A DNA stretch of 18,790 nt from an uncultured Collinsella sp. (GCA_900557455.1 USSM01000013.1:1-18790), one strand, 5' to 3'; counted from the stretch's first letter, positions 1 to 9,959 are shown. Notes: generated by a model from the letters alone, not told the origin. Translations and numbers: made by a program.

Positions 1-63
1 AACGATATGGCACCGTGGGGACACATATATGTCAATCCTGGTCTAACAGAGCCTTTCTTTTTA

Positions 64-96
64 TTGGTGCAAACCAACCTGCCCCCATTGCACCAA
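64..96. repeat. Hairpin repeat, copy 1 (REP-like)
   Basis: A perfect 9-bp inverted repeat (TTGGTGCAA at 64-72, TTGCACCAA at 88-96) encloses a 15-nt loop containing AACCTGCCCCCA. The loop core resembles that of two further hairpins at 127-163 and 12255-12292 (AACCTGTCCC), although the stem differs. The plan of a short stem with a conserved pyrimidine-rich loop suggests a REP/RAYT-type or IS200/IS605-like non-coding repeat. That class assignment is inference; no transposase of that family lies in the window. Confidence 0.55.
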
Positions 97-126
97 ATGG
101 CAGAGAGGCGGCGTTTGCCCAGATAA

Positions 127-163
127 AACCTGCCAAAATTAACCTGTCCCATTGTGGCAGGTT
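127..163. repeat. Hairpin repeat, copy 2 (REP-like)
   Basis: AACCTGCCA (127-135) pairs perfectly with TGGCAGGTT (155-163) around a 19-nt loop that contains AACCTGTCCC. The element is almost the same sequence, in the same orientation, as the hairpin at 12255-12292 ahead of the recombinase gene. The flanking TAAAACCT and the loop are shared too, so this is a dispersed repeat rather than a chance palindrome. It lies about 60 bp upstream of the putative secA promoter and lacks a clear T-run. Confidence 0.7.
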
Positions 164-225
164 GGTCGTAGTTATTACGTGGCGATCGAGGTCGACCGTA
201 TAGGCCGCGCCTTGTTTGGCTAAAG

Positions 226-231
226 TACAAT
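226..231 (+). promoter_or_regulatory. Possible secA -10 box
   Basis: TACAAT lies 61 bp ahead of the chosen secA start and fits a sigma-70-type -10 hexamer. No convincing -35 box sits 16-18 bp upstream. It is the best promoter candidate in the leader but remains weak. Confidence 0.3.
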
Positions 232-292
232 CATCTGTGTTTAACTCGCCCGCAACTGCACGACGTGGGCGATGGCCAAAAAGGAAAACCAC

Positions 293-3099
<2,807 letters not shown>

Positions 3100-3100
<1 letters not shown>

Positions 3101-4248
3101 TGGCTGAGGCTTTAGAGGTGACGCCCGCCGAGCTGGACGCGTTCGCGGACCGGCTCGGCGAGGTCGAGTCGTATCTCCATTTGGACGAAAAGCGCACGCG
3201 CGTGACCGAGCTCGAGGCTAAAAGCGTGGCCCCCGGCTTTTGGGATGACGCCGACGCTGCCCGTGCCACTATGGAGGAGATCGCGCGCACCAAGGAAGAT
3301 ATCGCTGCCATGGACACCGCGCGCGGCGAGCTTTCCGATGCCCGCGCCGCGCTGGAGCTTGCCGAGGAGATGGGGGATGACCCCGACGCCGTCGCCCTTC
3401 GCGAGGAGGCTACAGCCACGGCTGAGCGCCTGGCCCGTGCCATCGATGAGCTTGAGCTTTCGAGCTGGTTTACCGGTGAGTTCGATCACGGCGATGCCAT
3501 TGTGACTATCAAGCCCGGACAGGGTGGTCTGGAGGCCCAGGACTGGACCTTCATGCTCTTTAAGATGTACATGAAGTACTGCCAGCGTCGCGGCTGGAAG
3601 GTCACCATCAACGACTGTCCCGCAGCCGAGGTCATCGGCATCGACCGCGCGACCTTTACCGTCGAGGGCAAGGACGCATTTGGCATGCTGCGCGCCGAGG
3701 CCGGCGTCCACCGCTTGGTTCGCATTAGCCCCACCGACGACAAGAAGCGCCGCCAGACCACGTTTGCCGGCGTCGAGGTCATCCCCGTGCTACCCGATGA
3801 TATCGACATCGAGATCAGCCCCGATGACATCCGCGTGGACGTGTACCACGCGAGCGGCCCGGGCGGTCAGGGCGTCAACACCACCGACTCCGCCGTGCGC
3901 GTGACGCATTTCCCCAGCGGCATTGTGGTTACCTGTCAAAACGAGCGCAGCCAGATTCAGAACAAGGCCGCGTGCATGCAGATCCTCAAGGCCCGCCTGT
4001 ACGAGATTGAGCTCGAGAAGCGCGCCGAGGCCCTGGATGAGATCCGCGGACCCAAGACCACGATTGGTTTTGGCAACCAGATTCGCAGCTACGTGCTCTA
4101 CCCGTACCAGATGGTCAAGGACCTACGCACGGGCGTGGAGACCAGCAATGTCGAGGCCGTTCTTGACGATGGCGACCTGGACCCGTTTGTTATTGGCTAC
4201 CATCGCTGGGCCACCGGCAACGCCGACGCGGAGACCCCGTCTGCATAA
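3100..4248 (+). CDS. prfB: Peptide chain release factor 2 (RF2)
   Basis: RF2 ends translation at UGA and UAA. The 382-residue protein has the N-terminal coiled-coil domain, the GGQ motif that triggers peptidyl-tRNA hydrolysis (residues 255-257, in SGPGGQGVN), and the C-terminal RIRSYVL/KDLRTG-like signatures of class I factors. GVHRLVRISP followed by RRQTTFAGVEV marks it as RF2 rather than RF1. The frame is continuous from the ATG, so the in-frame UGA frameshift that autoregulates prfB in many bacteria is absent, as is usual in actinobacteria. An oddity is that the stop-codon-reading tripeptide, Ser-Pro-Phe in RF2, reads Ser-Pro-Thr here (210-212). The start codon shares its A with the last base of the secA stop, with AGGAA about 8 nt upstream inside secA. 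The pairing secA-prfB is a common actinobacterial arrangement. Confidence 0.97.
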
Positions 4249-4275
4249 ACCGCCCGGTTTATGTGGAGATGGATT

Positions 4276-4300
4276 AAAACCCTCCCAGCAGGGTGGTTTT
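4276..4300 (+). terminator. Terminator after prfB, hairpin 1
   Basis: AAAACC (4276-4281) pairs with GGTTTT (4295-4300). CCC/GGG pair inside around an AGCA loop, with a small internal mismatch. It lies 28 nt after the prfB stop and ends in a T-run, so it is the probable secA-prfB terminator. Confidence 0.65.
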
Positions 4301-4311
4301 GTATCCAGAGC

Positions 4312-4335
4312 AAACCCTGCGCAGGGGTGGTTTTT
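4312..4335 (+). terminator. Terminator-like hairpin 2, tandem copy
   Basis: This hairpin (AAACC at 4312-4316, GGTTT at 4329-4333, T-run to 4335) is nearly the same sequence as the one at 4276-4300: AAACCCT, a short GC core, CAGGG, then GGTTTT. It looks like a tandem duplication of the prfB terminator. Confidence 0.5.
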
Positions 4336-4349
4336 GTCCGGCGAATCGG

Positions 4350-4355
4350 TAGAAT
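4350..4355 (+). promoter_or_regulatory. Possible yitT-family promoter -10 box
   Basis: TAGAAT lies between the second and third terminator hairpins, 60 bp before the downstream start codon. There is no good -35 match. If used, its transcript would contain the terminator at 4378-4403, which raises the possibility of attenuation. Confidence 0.25.
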
Positions 4356-4377
4356 CGAATACAGCAAGAAGTTCGAA

Positions 4378-4403
4378 GCGCATCCGTTTGGGTGCGCTTT
4401 TTT
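4378..4403 (+). terminator. Strong intrinsic terminator in the yitT-family leader
   Basis: A perfect 8-bp stem (GCGCATCC at 4378-4385, TGCGC with GGG at 4390-4397, allowing one G-T pair) with a GTTT loop is followed by six Ts (4398-4403). The Shine-Dalgarno sequence of the next gene starts within a few bases of the T-run. It either insulates that gene from upstream readthrough or acts as an attenuator. Confidence 0.8.
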
Positions 4404-4415
4404 GAGGGAGGCAGC

Positions 4416-5306
4416 ATGGCATATCGTCTGGACATCAAGCGCATTCTATCGATGAACTTCTTTCACGACCTGCCCCAGATTATGTTGGGGTGCGCTCTGG
4501 CCGCTATTGCGACCGACCTGTTTTTGATTCCCAACGGCCTTGCTGCCGGTGGCGTTACGGGCCTTGCCACCATTATCCAGGCGGTCGGCGCATCGCGTGG
4601 CCTATCGCTTCCCGTTGGTATTCAGACGATCGTGATGAACGCCTTGCTGTTGCTGGTCGTTATGCGCGAAGGTGGCATGTTCTACGTGGTGCAGACCGCG
4701 ACGGGCTTTGTGCTGCTGGGCTTCTTTACCGATCTGTTCGCCCCGTTTGTAGCACCTCTGGCGGATGCGGACCTGATGCTCCCTGCCATGTGGGGCGGCA
4801 TTATAACGGGCATCGGTTACGGCATGGTGTTGCGCGCCGGCGCCAACACCGGCGGCTCGGACACGATTGGCCAAATCATCTCGCGTAACACCTCGCTGCC
4901 GGTGGGCTCGACCGTCATGGCGATCGATGTTGCCGTATGCGCGCTGTCGGCTCCGGTCTTTTCAATCGAAAACGCACTATATGCAGGCCTTTCGATGGTC
5001 ATTAGCGGCTACGTGATCGATGCCGTGGTCGATGGTGGCAACAAGCGCCGTATGGTACTCATCATCTCGGACAAGTTCCCTGATATCGCTGCCGATATCA
5101 TGTATGGCCTGGGTCGTGGTTGTACCAAGTTTAAGGCGACTGGCATGTATTCGGGTGCCGAGAAGCCGGTGATTATGGTCATCGTGAGCCGTCGAGAGCT
5201 CAATACCCTCAAGACGATCGTGCGCGAGCGCGACCCGCGTGCCATCGTGACCGTGGCCGACGTTACAGAGACCTTCGGCGAGGGCTTCAAGGACATTAAC
5301 GCGTAG
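4416..5306 (+). CDS. YitT-family integral membrane protein (DUF161/DUF2179)
   Basis: The 296-residue product has five or six hydrophobic segments in its first 200 residues (for example LGCALAAIATDLFLIP, IVMNALLLLVVM and FVLLGFFTDLF), the family loop motif GANTGGSDTIG, and a soluble C-terminal DUF2179 domain from about residue 215, beginning MVLIISDKFPDIAADIM. Members of this family are common in Firmicutes and Actinobacteria. Their transport substrate is not established and the C-terminal domain may bind a small ligand, so no substrate is assigned. The ATG at 4416 follows AGGGAGG at 4404-4410. An in-frame GTG at 4392 falls inside the terminator stem and was rejected. The gene stands alone between terminators and the transketolase leader. 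Confidence 0.9.
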   Translation: MAYRLDIKRILSMNFFHDLPQIMLGCALAAIATDLFLIPNGLAAGGVTGLATIIQAVGASRGLSLPVGIQTIVMNALLLLVVMREGGMFYVVQTATGFVLLGFFTDLFAPFVAPLADADLMLPAMWGGIITGIGYGMVLRAGANTGGSDTIGQIISRNTSLPVGSTVMAIDVAVCALSAPVFSIENALYAGLSMVISGYVIDAVVDGGNKRRMVLIISDKFPDIAADIMYGLGRGCTKFKATGMYSGAEKPVIMVIVSRRELNTLKTIVRERDPRAIVTVADVTETFGEGFKDINA

Positions 5307-5514
5307 GGCCGACTGCGTTCCATCCAAAAGACGTTCACATTGATAAACCGTTTCATCAGCGGTTCTGCCTGCTAAATTGTTCAAATAATGATAAAAACTC
5401 TGGTAAAGCCATCAGTTTCCAGCATAATGAATGACGTACGTGCATTGCGGCTGTGTTGGGACTACCTTTCCGTGCCGTGCGCATCTTGTCTAAAGAGGAT
5501 GAAAGGAAGGCACA
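5307..5514 (+). other. Intergenic leader before the transketolase genes
   Basis: This stretch holds no supportable gene. It has a weak 5-bp inverted repeat (AACCG at 5346-5350, CGGTT at 5360-5364) without a T-run, and an AT-rich patch around 5375-5400 that could contain a promoter, but no pair of boxes stands out. The ribosome site AAGGAAGG lies at 5502-5509. No terminator was recognised for the gene ending at 5306. Confidence 0.4.
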
Positions 5515-6345
5515 ATGAGCGACGAAGAGCTCAAAAAGGTTGCCAACGAGGTAAGGAAGGGCATCGTCACCGGCGTGCACGCTGCCAAGTCCGGCCATCC
5601 GGGCGGTTCGCTCGGCGCTGCCGACATCATGACCTATCTGTACTTTGAGGAAATGAACGTCGACCCGGCCGATCCCCGCAAGGCCGACCGCGATCGCTTT
5701 GTGCTCTCCAAGGGCCATTGCGCTCCGGGCCTGTACGCCGTGCTCGCCGAGCGTGGGTTCTTTCCCAAGGAGGATCTCGAGACGCTGCGCCATATCGGCA
5801 GCCACCTGCAGGGTCATCCCAACATGAACGACACCCCGGGCGTCGACATGTCCACCGGCTCGCTCGGCCAGGGCATCTCCGCCGCCGTGGGCATGGCCGT
5901 TGCCGCCAAGCACTGGGGCGACGACTATCGCACCTACGCCCTGCTGGGCGACGGCGAGAGCGAGGAGGGCCAGGTTTGGGAGGCCGCCATGTTTGCCGGC
6001 AACCAGCAGCTCGACAACCTCTGCGTGATCGTCGACCATAACGGCCTGCAGATCGACGGCCCCGTCGAGGAGGTCAACGACCCCATGCCGCTCGCCGACA
6101 AGTTCCGTGCCTTTAAGTTCCACGTGGTGGAGCTTGCCGACGGCAACGATTTCGACCAGATCCGCGCCGCCTTTGCCGAGGCTCGCGCTACCAAGGGCCA
6201 GCCGACTGCCATTATCGCCGAGACCATGAAGGGCAAGGGCGTTTCCTTTATGGAGAACCAGGTGGGTTGGCACGGTAAGGCCCCCAACGATGAACAGTTT
6301 GAGCAGGCCATGGCAGAGCTCACGGCCGCCGGAGAGGAGCTCTAG
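5515..6345 (+). CDS. Transketolase, N-terminal (TPP-binding) subunit
   Basis: This is the thiamine-diphosphate-binding half of a split transketolase, which moves two-carbon units between sugar phosphates in the non-oxidative pentose phosphate pathway. At 276 residues it covers only the N-terminal domain. Visible are the SGHPGGSLG motif (residues 26-34), the SKGH motif (65-68) and the cofactor/Mg motif that starts GDGESEEGQ (145-153) and ends at N176 in VDHNG. The ATG at 5515 is preceded by AAGGAAGG. Its stop is one base from the start of the C-terminal subunit gene, so the pair should be co-translated into a heteromeric enzyme. Such split genes are common in Actinobacteria, Clostridia and archaea. 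A related two-carbon-transfer substrate cannot be excluded from sequence alone. Confidence 0.95.
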   Translation: MSDEELKKVANEVRKGIVTGVHAAKSGHPGGSLGAADIMTYLYFEEMNVDPADPRKADRDRFVLSKGHCAPGLYAVLAERGFFPKEDLETLRHIGSHLQGHPNMNDTPGVDMSTGSLGQGISAAVGMAVAAKHWGDDYRTYALLGDGESEEGQVWEAAMFAGNQQLDNLCVIVDHNGLQIDGPVEEVNDPMPLADKFRAFKFHVVELADGNDFDQIRAAFAEARATKGQPTAIIAETMKGKGVSFMENQVGWHGKAPNDEQFEQAMAELTAAGEEL

Positions 6346-6346
6346 G

Positions 6347-7288
6347 ATGGCAGACGTCAAGAAAATCGCCACGCGCGTAAGCTACGGCGAGGCCCTCGTC
6401 GAGCTCGCCAGCGAGCACGATGACTTTGTGGTCCTCGACGCCGACCTGGCCGCCGCCACGCAGACCGGTAAGTTTAAGGCCGCTTGCCCCGACCGCTTCT
6501 TCGATGTGGGCATCGCCGAAAGCAACCTGATGGGTGTCGCCGCCGGTATCGCGACCACCGGTCGCGTCGCCTTCGCGAGCAGCTTTGCCATGTTTGCCGC
6601 CGGCCGCGCCTTTGAGCAGGTCCGCAACTCCATCGGCTACCCGCACCTCAACGTTAAGATCGGTGCCACGCACGCCGGTATTTCGGTGGGTGAGGATGGT
6701 GCCACGCACCAGTGCTGCGAGGATATCGCCCTCATGCGCGTCATCCCCGGCATGACTGTGATCGTTCCCGCCGACGACATCGAGGCCCGCGCCGTGACGC
6801 GCGCCGCTTACGAGTGCGACGGTCCGGTGTACATGCGCTTCGCCCGTTTGGCCTCGCCGGTTATCAACGACCCCGAGACTTACAAGTTCGAGTTGGGTAA
6901 GGGCATTGTCATGCGCGAGGGCGCCGATGTGACCATCATCGCCTGCGGCCTGATGGTCGGCGAGGCTCTCGAGGCCGCCGAGCAGCTCGCTGCCGAGGGC
7001 ATCGACGCCGAGGTCATCAACATGCACACTATCAAGCCCATCGATGCCGACCTGATCGTCAAGAGCGCCACCAAGACCGGCCACGTCGTGACCGTCGAGG
7101 AGCATTCTGTGATCGGTGGCTTGGGCAGTGCCGTTGCCGACGTCTTGTGCGAGCAGTGCCCGACGCCGCTCAAGAAGATCGGCGTCAACGACACCTTTGG
7201 CGAGTCCGGCCCGGGTGCCGAGCTCTTGCACAAGTATGGCCTGGACGCCGCCAACATCGTGGCGACCACCAAGGAGTTCTTGGCCTAG
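6347..7288 (+). CDS. Transketolase, C-terminal subunit
   Basis: The 313-residue protein supplies the pyrimidine-binding domain (about 1-170) and the C-terminal transketolase domain (about 185-310). The glutamate that activates thiamine diphosphate is in GIAESNL (E58), followed by GVAAGIATTGRV. The later segment GGLGSAVADVLCE is typical of the C-terminal domain. The ATG at 6347 lies one base after the preceding TAG and uses GAGGAG (6333-6338) inside the upstream gene, pointing to translational coupling. A longer in-frame start at 6290 lies inside the upstream gene and was rejected. The 1-deoxyxylulose-5-phosphate synthase family shares this fold, but the split organisation and partner gene favour transketolase. 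A strong terminator 47 bp downstream closes the operon. Confidence 0.95.
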   Translation: MADVKKIATRVSYGEALVELASEHDDFVVLDADLAAATQTGKFKAACPDRFFDVGIAESNLMGVAAGIATTGRVAFASSFAMFAAGRAFEQVRNSIGYPHLNVKIGATHAGISVGEDGATHQCCEDIALMRVIPGMTVIVPADDIEARAVTRAAYECDGPVYMRFARLASPVINDPETYKFELGKGIVMREGADVTIIACGLMVGEALEAAEQLAAEGIDAEVINMHTIKPIDADLIVKSATKTGHVVTVEEHSVIGGLGSAVADVLCEQCPTPLKKIGVNDTFGESGPGAELLHKYGLDAANIVATTKEFLA

Positions 7289-7334
7289 GGCAAGACGAGG
7301 CAAAGTATCGCTTCAGCAACCGTATGCAATCCAT

Positions 7335-7371
7335 AACAGGGGCGTCCTCAAAGAGGACGCCCCTGTTTTTT
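7335..7371 (+). terminator. Very strong intrinsic terminator after the transketolase operon
   Basis: A perfect 15-bp stem (7335-7349 with 7353-7367) with a 3-nt AAA loop carries a GC-rich core (GGGGCGTCCTC) and ends in TTTTTT (7366-7371). It starts 47 bp after the stop codon and is the clearest terminator in the window. Confidence 0.95.
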
Positions 7372-7390
7372 GTCGGCAACAAACAAATTA

Positions 7391-7477
7391 GGCCCGCACC
7401 AAGTAAAGGCTTTCTCCGGGAAACGGGCCCAGACCAGCAAAGTGCAATTCAGCCCCCAAGCACGGTGCTGCTGCACC
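7391..7477. other. Structured intergenic segment, no gene
   Basis: This stretch is rich in short inverted repeats: GGCCCG (7391-7396) with CGGGCC (7424-7429), and GGTGC (7464-7468) with GCACC (7473-7477) around a TGCT loop. CAAGTAAA occurs near 7400 and again near 7480. No supportable protein is encoded. It may be a structured leader, a small RNA or repeat debris; none of these can be settled by eye. Confidence 0.35.
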
Positions 7478-7510
7478 CAAGTAAAACGCAGCGACCCCTT
7501 AGTTATCGCA

Positions 7511-7633
7511 GGCCGGACACAGGGTTACTTTCCAAATCTTTCCGCAGGACGGAGGAGCCCCCGCCGCACGTAGTGCGCAGCGGAGGCTCCGACATGTCCG
7601 AGGACGATTTGGAAAGTAACCCTGTGTCCGGCC
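7511..7633. repeat. Large inverted repeat with 28-bp perfect arms
   Basis: Positions 7511-7538 are the exact reverse complement of 7606-7633 (arms begin GGCCGGACACAGGG). The 67-nt interior can fold further: GGAGCC (7554-7559) with GGCTCC (7585-7590), and CGCAC (7565-7569) with GTGCG (7573-7577) around a GTA loop. The full fold is a branched 123-nt hairpin about 100 bp before ftsE. There is no T-run, so it is not a simple terminator. Possibilities are a MITE-like element, a dispersed intergenic palindrome or a structured RNA. No copy occurs elsewhere in the window. Confidence 0.85.
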
Positions 7634-7685
7634 GGAGGGACCCAAACACGGCCATGCTTCTTATGTGCAGCAAAGCTAATGCTGC

Positions 7686-7691
7686 TAAAAT
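7686..7691 (+). promoter_or_regulatory. Possible ftsE promoter -10 box
   Basis: TAAAAT sits in an AT-rich patch between the large inverted repeat and the ftsE ribosome site, 46 bp before the start codon. A TTATGT 19 bp upstream is a poor -35 candidate. Confidence 0.3.
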
Positions 7692-7736
7692 ATTAAGCGC
7701 TCATGTAGTTTAAACGCACGACGATAAGGAGCACCA

Positions 7737-8957
7737 GTGGGTAACCACTTCCGTACCTCCGGTGCGGGCGATGATGCCCCCAAGACGCAGGCAGGCGTCC
7801 AGGGCAGTCGTTTCGCCACTCCGGATTCAGAGGGCCAGCCTGTTGCTCAGGCCCCCGCTCAGCCGGCAGATCAGGCACAGCCGGCATCCGATCCCTTTGC
7901 CTACAATCCAACCAGCGATGTCGCGCTTTCCGGCACGGCGGGTTTTGAGCCCGTTCAGGTCGTGACCGCTCGCGTGGAGCAGCCTCAGGCTGGTGCCGCC
8001 ACGCCGCAGCCTACCATGGCCGGCATTCCCGACCCCTTGTCCCCTGCGACGCCGGCTCCTCAGCCTGCGCAGTCCGGTCTCTTTGCCGCTATTCCCGACC
8101 CCACGCAGCCTGCTGCCCCGGTGGTCGAGAGCGATCAGGCAGCCGAGGTCGCAAGCCTCGACAACGCGCTCAACAACCCCGATTTTACGTCGGTGTTTGC
8201 GCCCATCGATCCGCAGGCCAGCCGCAAGAAGATGGCCAAGCAGGCCGGTGTCGAGCCCGTCATCCTTATGGAGCATGTCACCAAGATCTATCCGGCACAG
8301 CCCAACAAGCCTGCACTCGACGACATCAACATCGAGATCTATCCGGGCGAGTTCGTCTTCCTGGTCGGTCACTCCGGCTCGGGTAAGACCACGCTGCTGT
8401 CGACGCTCAACCGCGACGTCAAGCCGACGAGCGGCCGCATCCTGGTTGCCGGTCAGGACCTCATGAAGATCAAGAACCGCAAGGTTCCGTTCCTGCGCCG
8501 CCAGATTGGCGCCGTGTTCCAGGACTTTAAGCTCCTGCCGCAAAAGACCGCCTACGAAAACGTGGCGTTTGCCCTGCAGTGCATCGGCAAGCCCAAGGGC
8601 GTCATTCGCAGCCAGGTGCCCGAGGTGCTGCGTCTGGTCGGCCTGGCCGATCAGATGGACTCGCTGCCCGACCAGCTTTCCGGTGGCGAGCAGCAGCGCG
8701 TTGCCGTCGCCCGCGCTATGGTCAACCGTCCGCCGCTGCTGATCTGCGACGAGCCCACGGGTAACCTCGACCCGGCGATCTCGCTGGGCATCATGAAGCT
8801 GCTCGAGCGTATTAACCGCACCGGCACCACCGTGATCGTCGCCACGCACGACCGCGAGATGGTCGATAGCATGCACCGTCGCGTGATCGCCCTCGAGGGC
8901 GGCCACGTTATCCGCGACCAGGAGAGGGGAGGTTACGGTAACTATGGCACCAACTAA
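7737..8957 (+). CDS. ftsE: Cell-division ABC ATPase FtsE with long N-terminal extension
   Basis: FtsE is the cytoplasmic ATPase of the FtsEX complex, which at the septum controls peptidoglycan hydrolases. The ATPase domain fills residues about 176-400: Walker A GHSGSGKTT (211-219), Q-loop at VFQDFK, signature LSGGEQQR (314-321), Walker B ending ICDEPTGNLD (D338, E339) and the switch His in ATHD. FtsE is normally about 225 residues; this product has 406. The first ~165 are rich in Pro, Ala and Gln, with repeated IPDP units, look disordered and contain no membrane segment. The GTG start at 7737 follows AAGGAG (7726-7731) at 5 nt. An ATG at 8232 (codon 166) would give a normal-sized FtsE but has no clear ribosome site, so the long form is preferred. 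The gene overlaps ftsX by 14 bp. Confidence 0.93.
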   Translation: MGNHFRTSGAGDDAPKTQAGVQGSRFATPDSEGQPVAQAPAQPADQAQPASDPFAYNPTSDVALSGTAGFEPVQVVTARVEQPQAGAATPQPTMAGIPDPLSPATPAPQPAQSGLFAAIPDPTQPAAPVVESDQAAEVASLDNALNNPDFTSVFAPIDPQASRKKMAKQAGVEPVILMEHVTKIYPAQPNKPALDDINIEIYPGEFVFLVGHSGSGKTTLLSTLNRDVKPTSGRILVAGQDLMKIKNRKVPFLRRQIGAVFQDFKLLPQKTAYENVAFALQCIGKPKGVIRSQVPEVLRLVGLADQMDSLPDQLSGGEQQRVAVARAMVNRPPLLICDEPTGNLDPAISLGIMKLLERINRTGTTVIVATHDREMVDSMHRRVIALEGGHVIRDQERGGYGNYGTN

Positions 8958-9864
8958 CGTGGGCTACTCCTTCAAAGAGGCAATCAGCCACTTCTTCCGT
9001 AACTGGACTACCTCGCTCGGCGCCGTCATCACGATCTTCCTTTCGCTGTTTATCATCGGCCTGTTCATCATGGGCTCCGCGATGCTGAACTCCGTGATCG
9101 GCACCGTCGAGGATCAGGTTGTCATCAACGCGTTCATTAGCGATGACGCTGATCAGGCCGATGTTCAGGCTTTTGAGGCCGAACTTAAGACGTGGAATAA
9201 CGTCAAGTCCGTGACCTATAAGGACAAGGACGACGCGCTGGCCGAGTATACGAGCAAGATGTCGGGCAACGCCGACGCCACCATGAGCGCGCTCGATGGC
9301 CAGAACCCGCTGCCGGCTTCCTTTGCTATTGAGATGGACGATCCGTCCAAGGTCGAGAGCACGGCAGAGAAGCTCAAGAAGGATGACGATTTCCAGAAGA
9401 TCGCGGATGACGGCGACGTCAACGCGAGCGTGCTGTACGGCCAGGAGGAAGTGAGCCGCCTGTTCCAGGTGACCAACTACATCCGCATTGCCGCCGTGGT
9501 GCTCGTTGGCCTTCTGACCTTTATCGCATTCATCTTCATCAACAACACGATTCGCCTGTCCATCACGGCGCGTCGTCGTGAGATTGCGATTATGCGTCTG
9601 GTCGGCGCCAGCAACGGCTTCATTCGCGGCCCGTTTATCACCGAGGGCGTACTGCAGGCCATTTTGGGCTCGCTGCTTTCCATCGGCGTTCTTGAGCTGC
9701 TGCGCAATCTGATGATTCCGCGTCTGCAGGAGAGCATCGGCTGGATGTCGTTTGCCCTGCCGATGCAGTACTACCTGGTGACCTATGCTGCGCTGATTCT
9801 GGTCGGCGTGATTATCGGTCTCTTTGGTTCTGCCATCGCCATGCGCCGCTACCTGCGCGTGTAG
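8944..9864 (+). CDS. ftsX: Cell-division membrane protein FtsX
   Basis: FtsX is the membrane partner of FtsE and passes ATPase-driven movement to extracellular cell-wall hydrolases. The 306 residues show the family layout: cytoplasmic N-terminus, TM1 (about 26-48), a large extracytoplasmic domain (about 50-175), then TM2 (179-203), TM3 (232-255) and TM4 (278-300). The stretch RRREIAIMRLVGAS after TM2 is the conserved FtsX/MacB-type cytoplasmic loop. The ATG at 8944 lies inside the end of ftsE and follows GGGGAGG, which implies translational coupling. No hydrolase or coiled-coil partner gene, often placed next to ftsX in Gram-positives, follows here; a terminator comes next. Confidence 0.95.
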   Translation: MAPTNVGYSFKEAISHFFRNWTTSLGAVITIFLSLFIIGLFIMGSAMLNSVIGTVEDQVVINAFISDDADQADVQAFEAELKTWNNVKSVTYKDKDDALAEYTSKMSGNADATMSALDGQNPLPASFAIEMDDPSKVESTAEKLKKDDDFQKIADDGDVNASVLYGQEEVSRLFQVTNYIRIAAVVLVGLLTFIAFIFINNTIRLSITARRREIAIMRLVGASNGFIRGPFITEGVLQAILGSLLSIGVLELLRNLMIPRLQESIGWMSFALPMQYYLVTYAALILVGVIIGLFGSAIAMRRYLRV

Positions 9865-9888
9865 GCATGCCTGGAACTCATCCCTTCC

Positions 9889-9922
9889 AACGGGTCGTCT
9901 CTTATGGGGCGGCCCGTTTTTT
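9889..9922 (+). terminator. Terminator after ftsEX
   Basis: AACGGGTCG (9889-9897) pairs with CGGCCCGTT (9910-9918) with one G-T pair, and the stem extends inward by wobble pairs to a CTTATG loop. A T-run (9917-9922) follows. It lies 24 bp after the ftsX stop. Confidence 0.85.
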
Positions 9923-9959
9923 GATCCCTAGAGGACGGCAGGAAAGCGATTCATTTGGG

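Noticed and set aside
32..292. An 86-codon minus-strand frame upstream of secA.
   Set aside because: It covers both hairpin repeats and the putative secA promoter, and has no recognisable motif.
7147..7713. A 188-codon + strand frame running from inside the transketolase C-subunit gene through the terminator and the large hairpin.
   Set aside because: It begins inside another gene, crosses a very strong terminator and translates an inverted repeat; no family resemblance.
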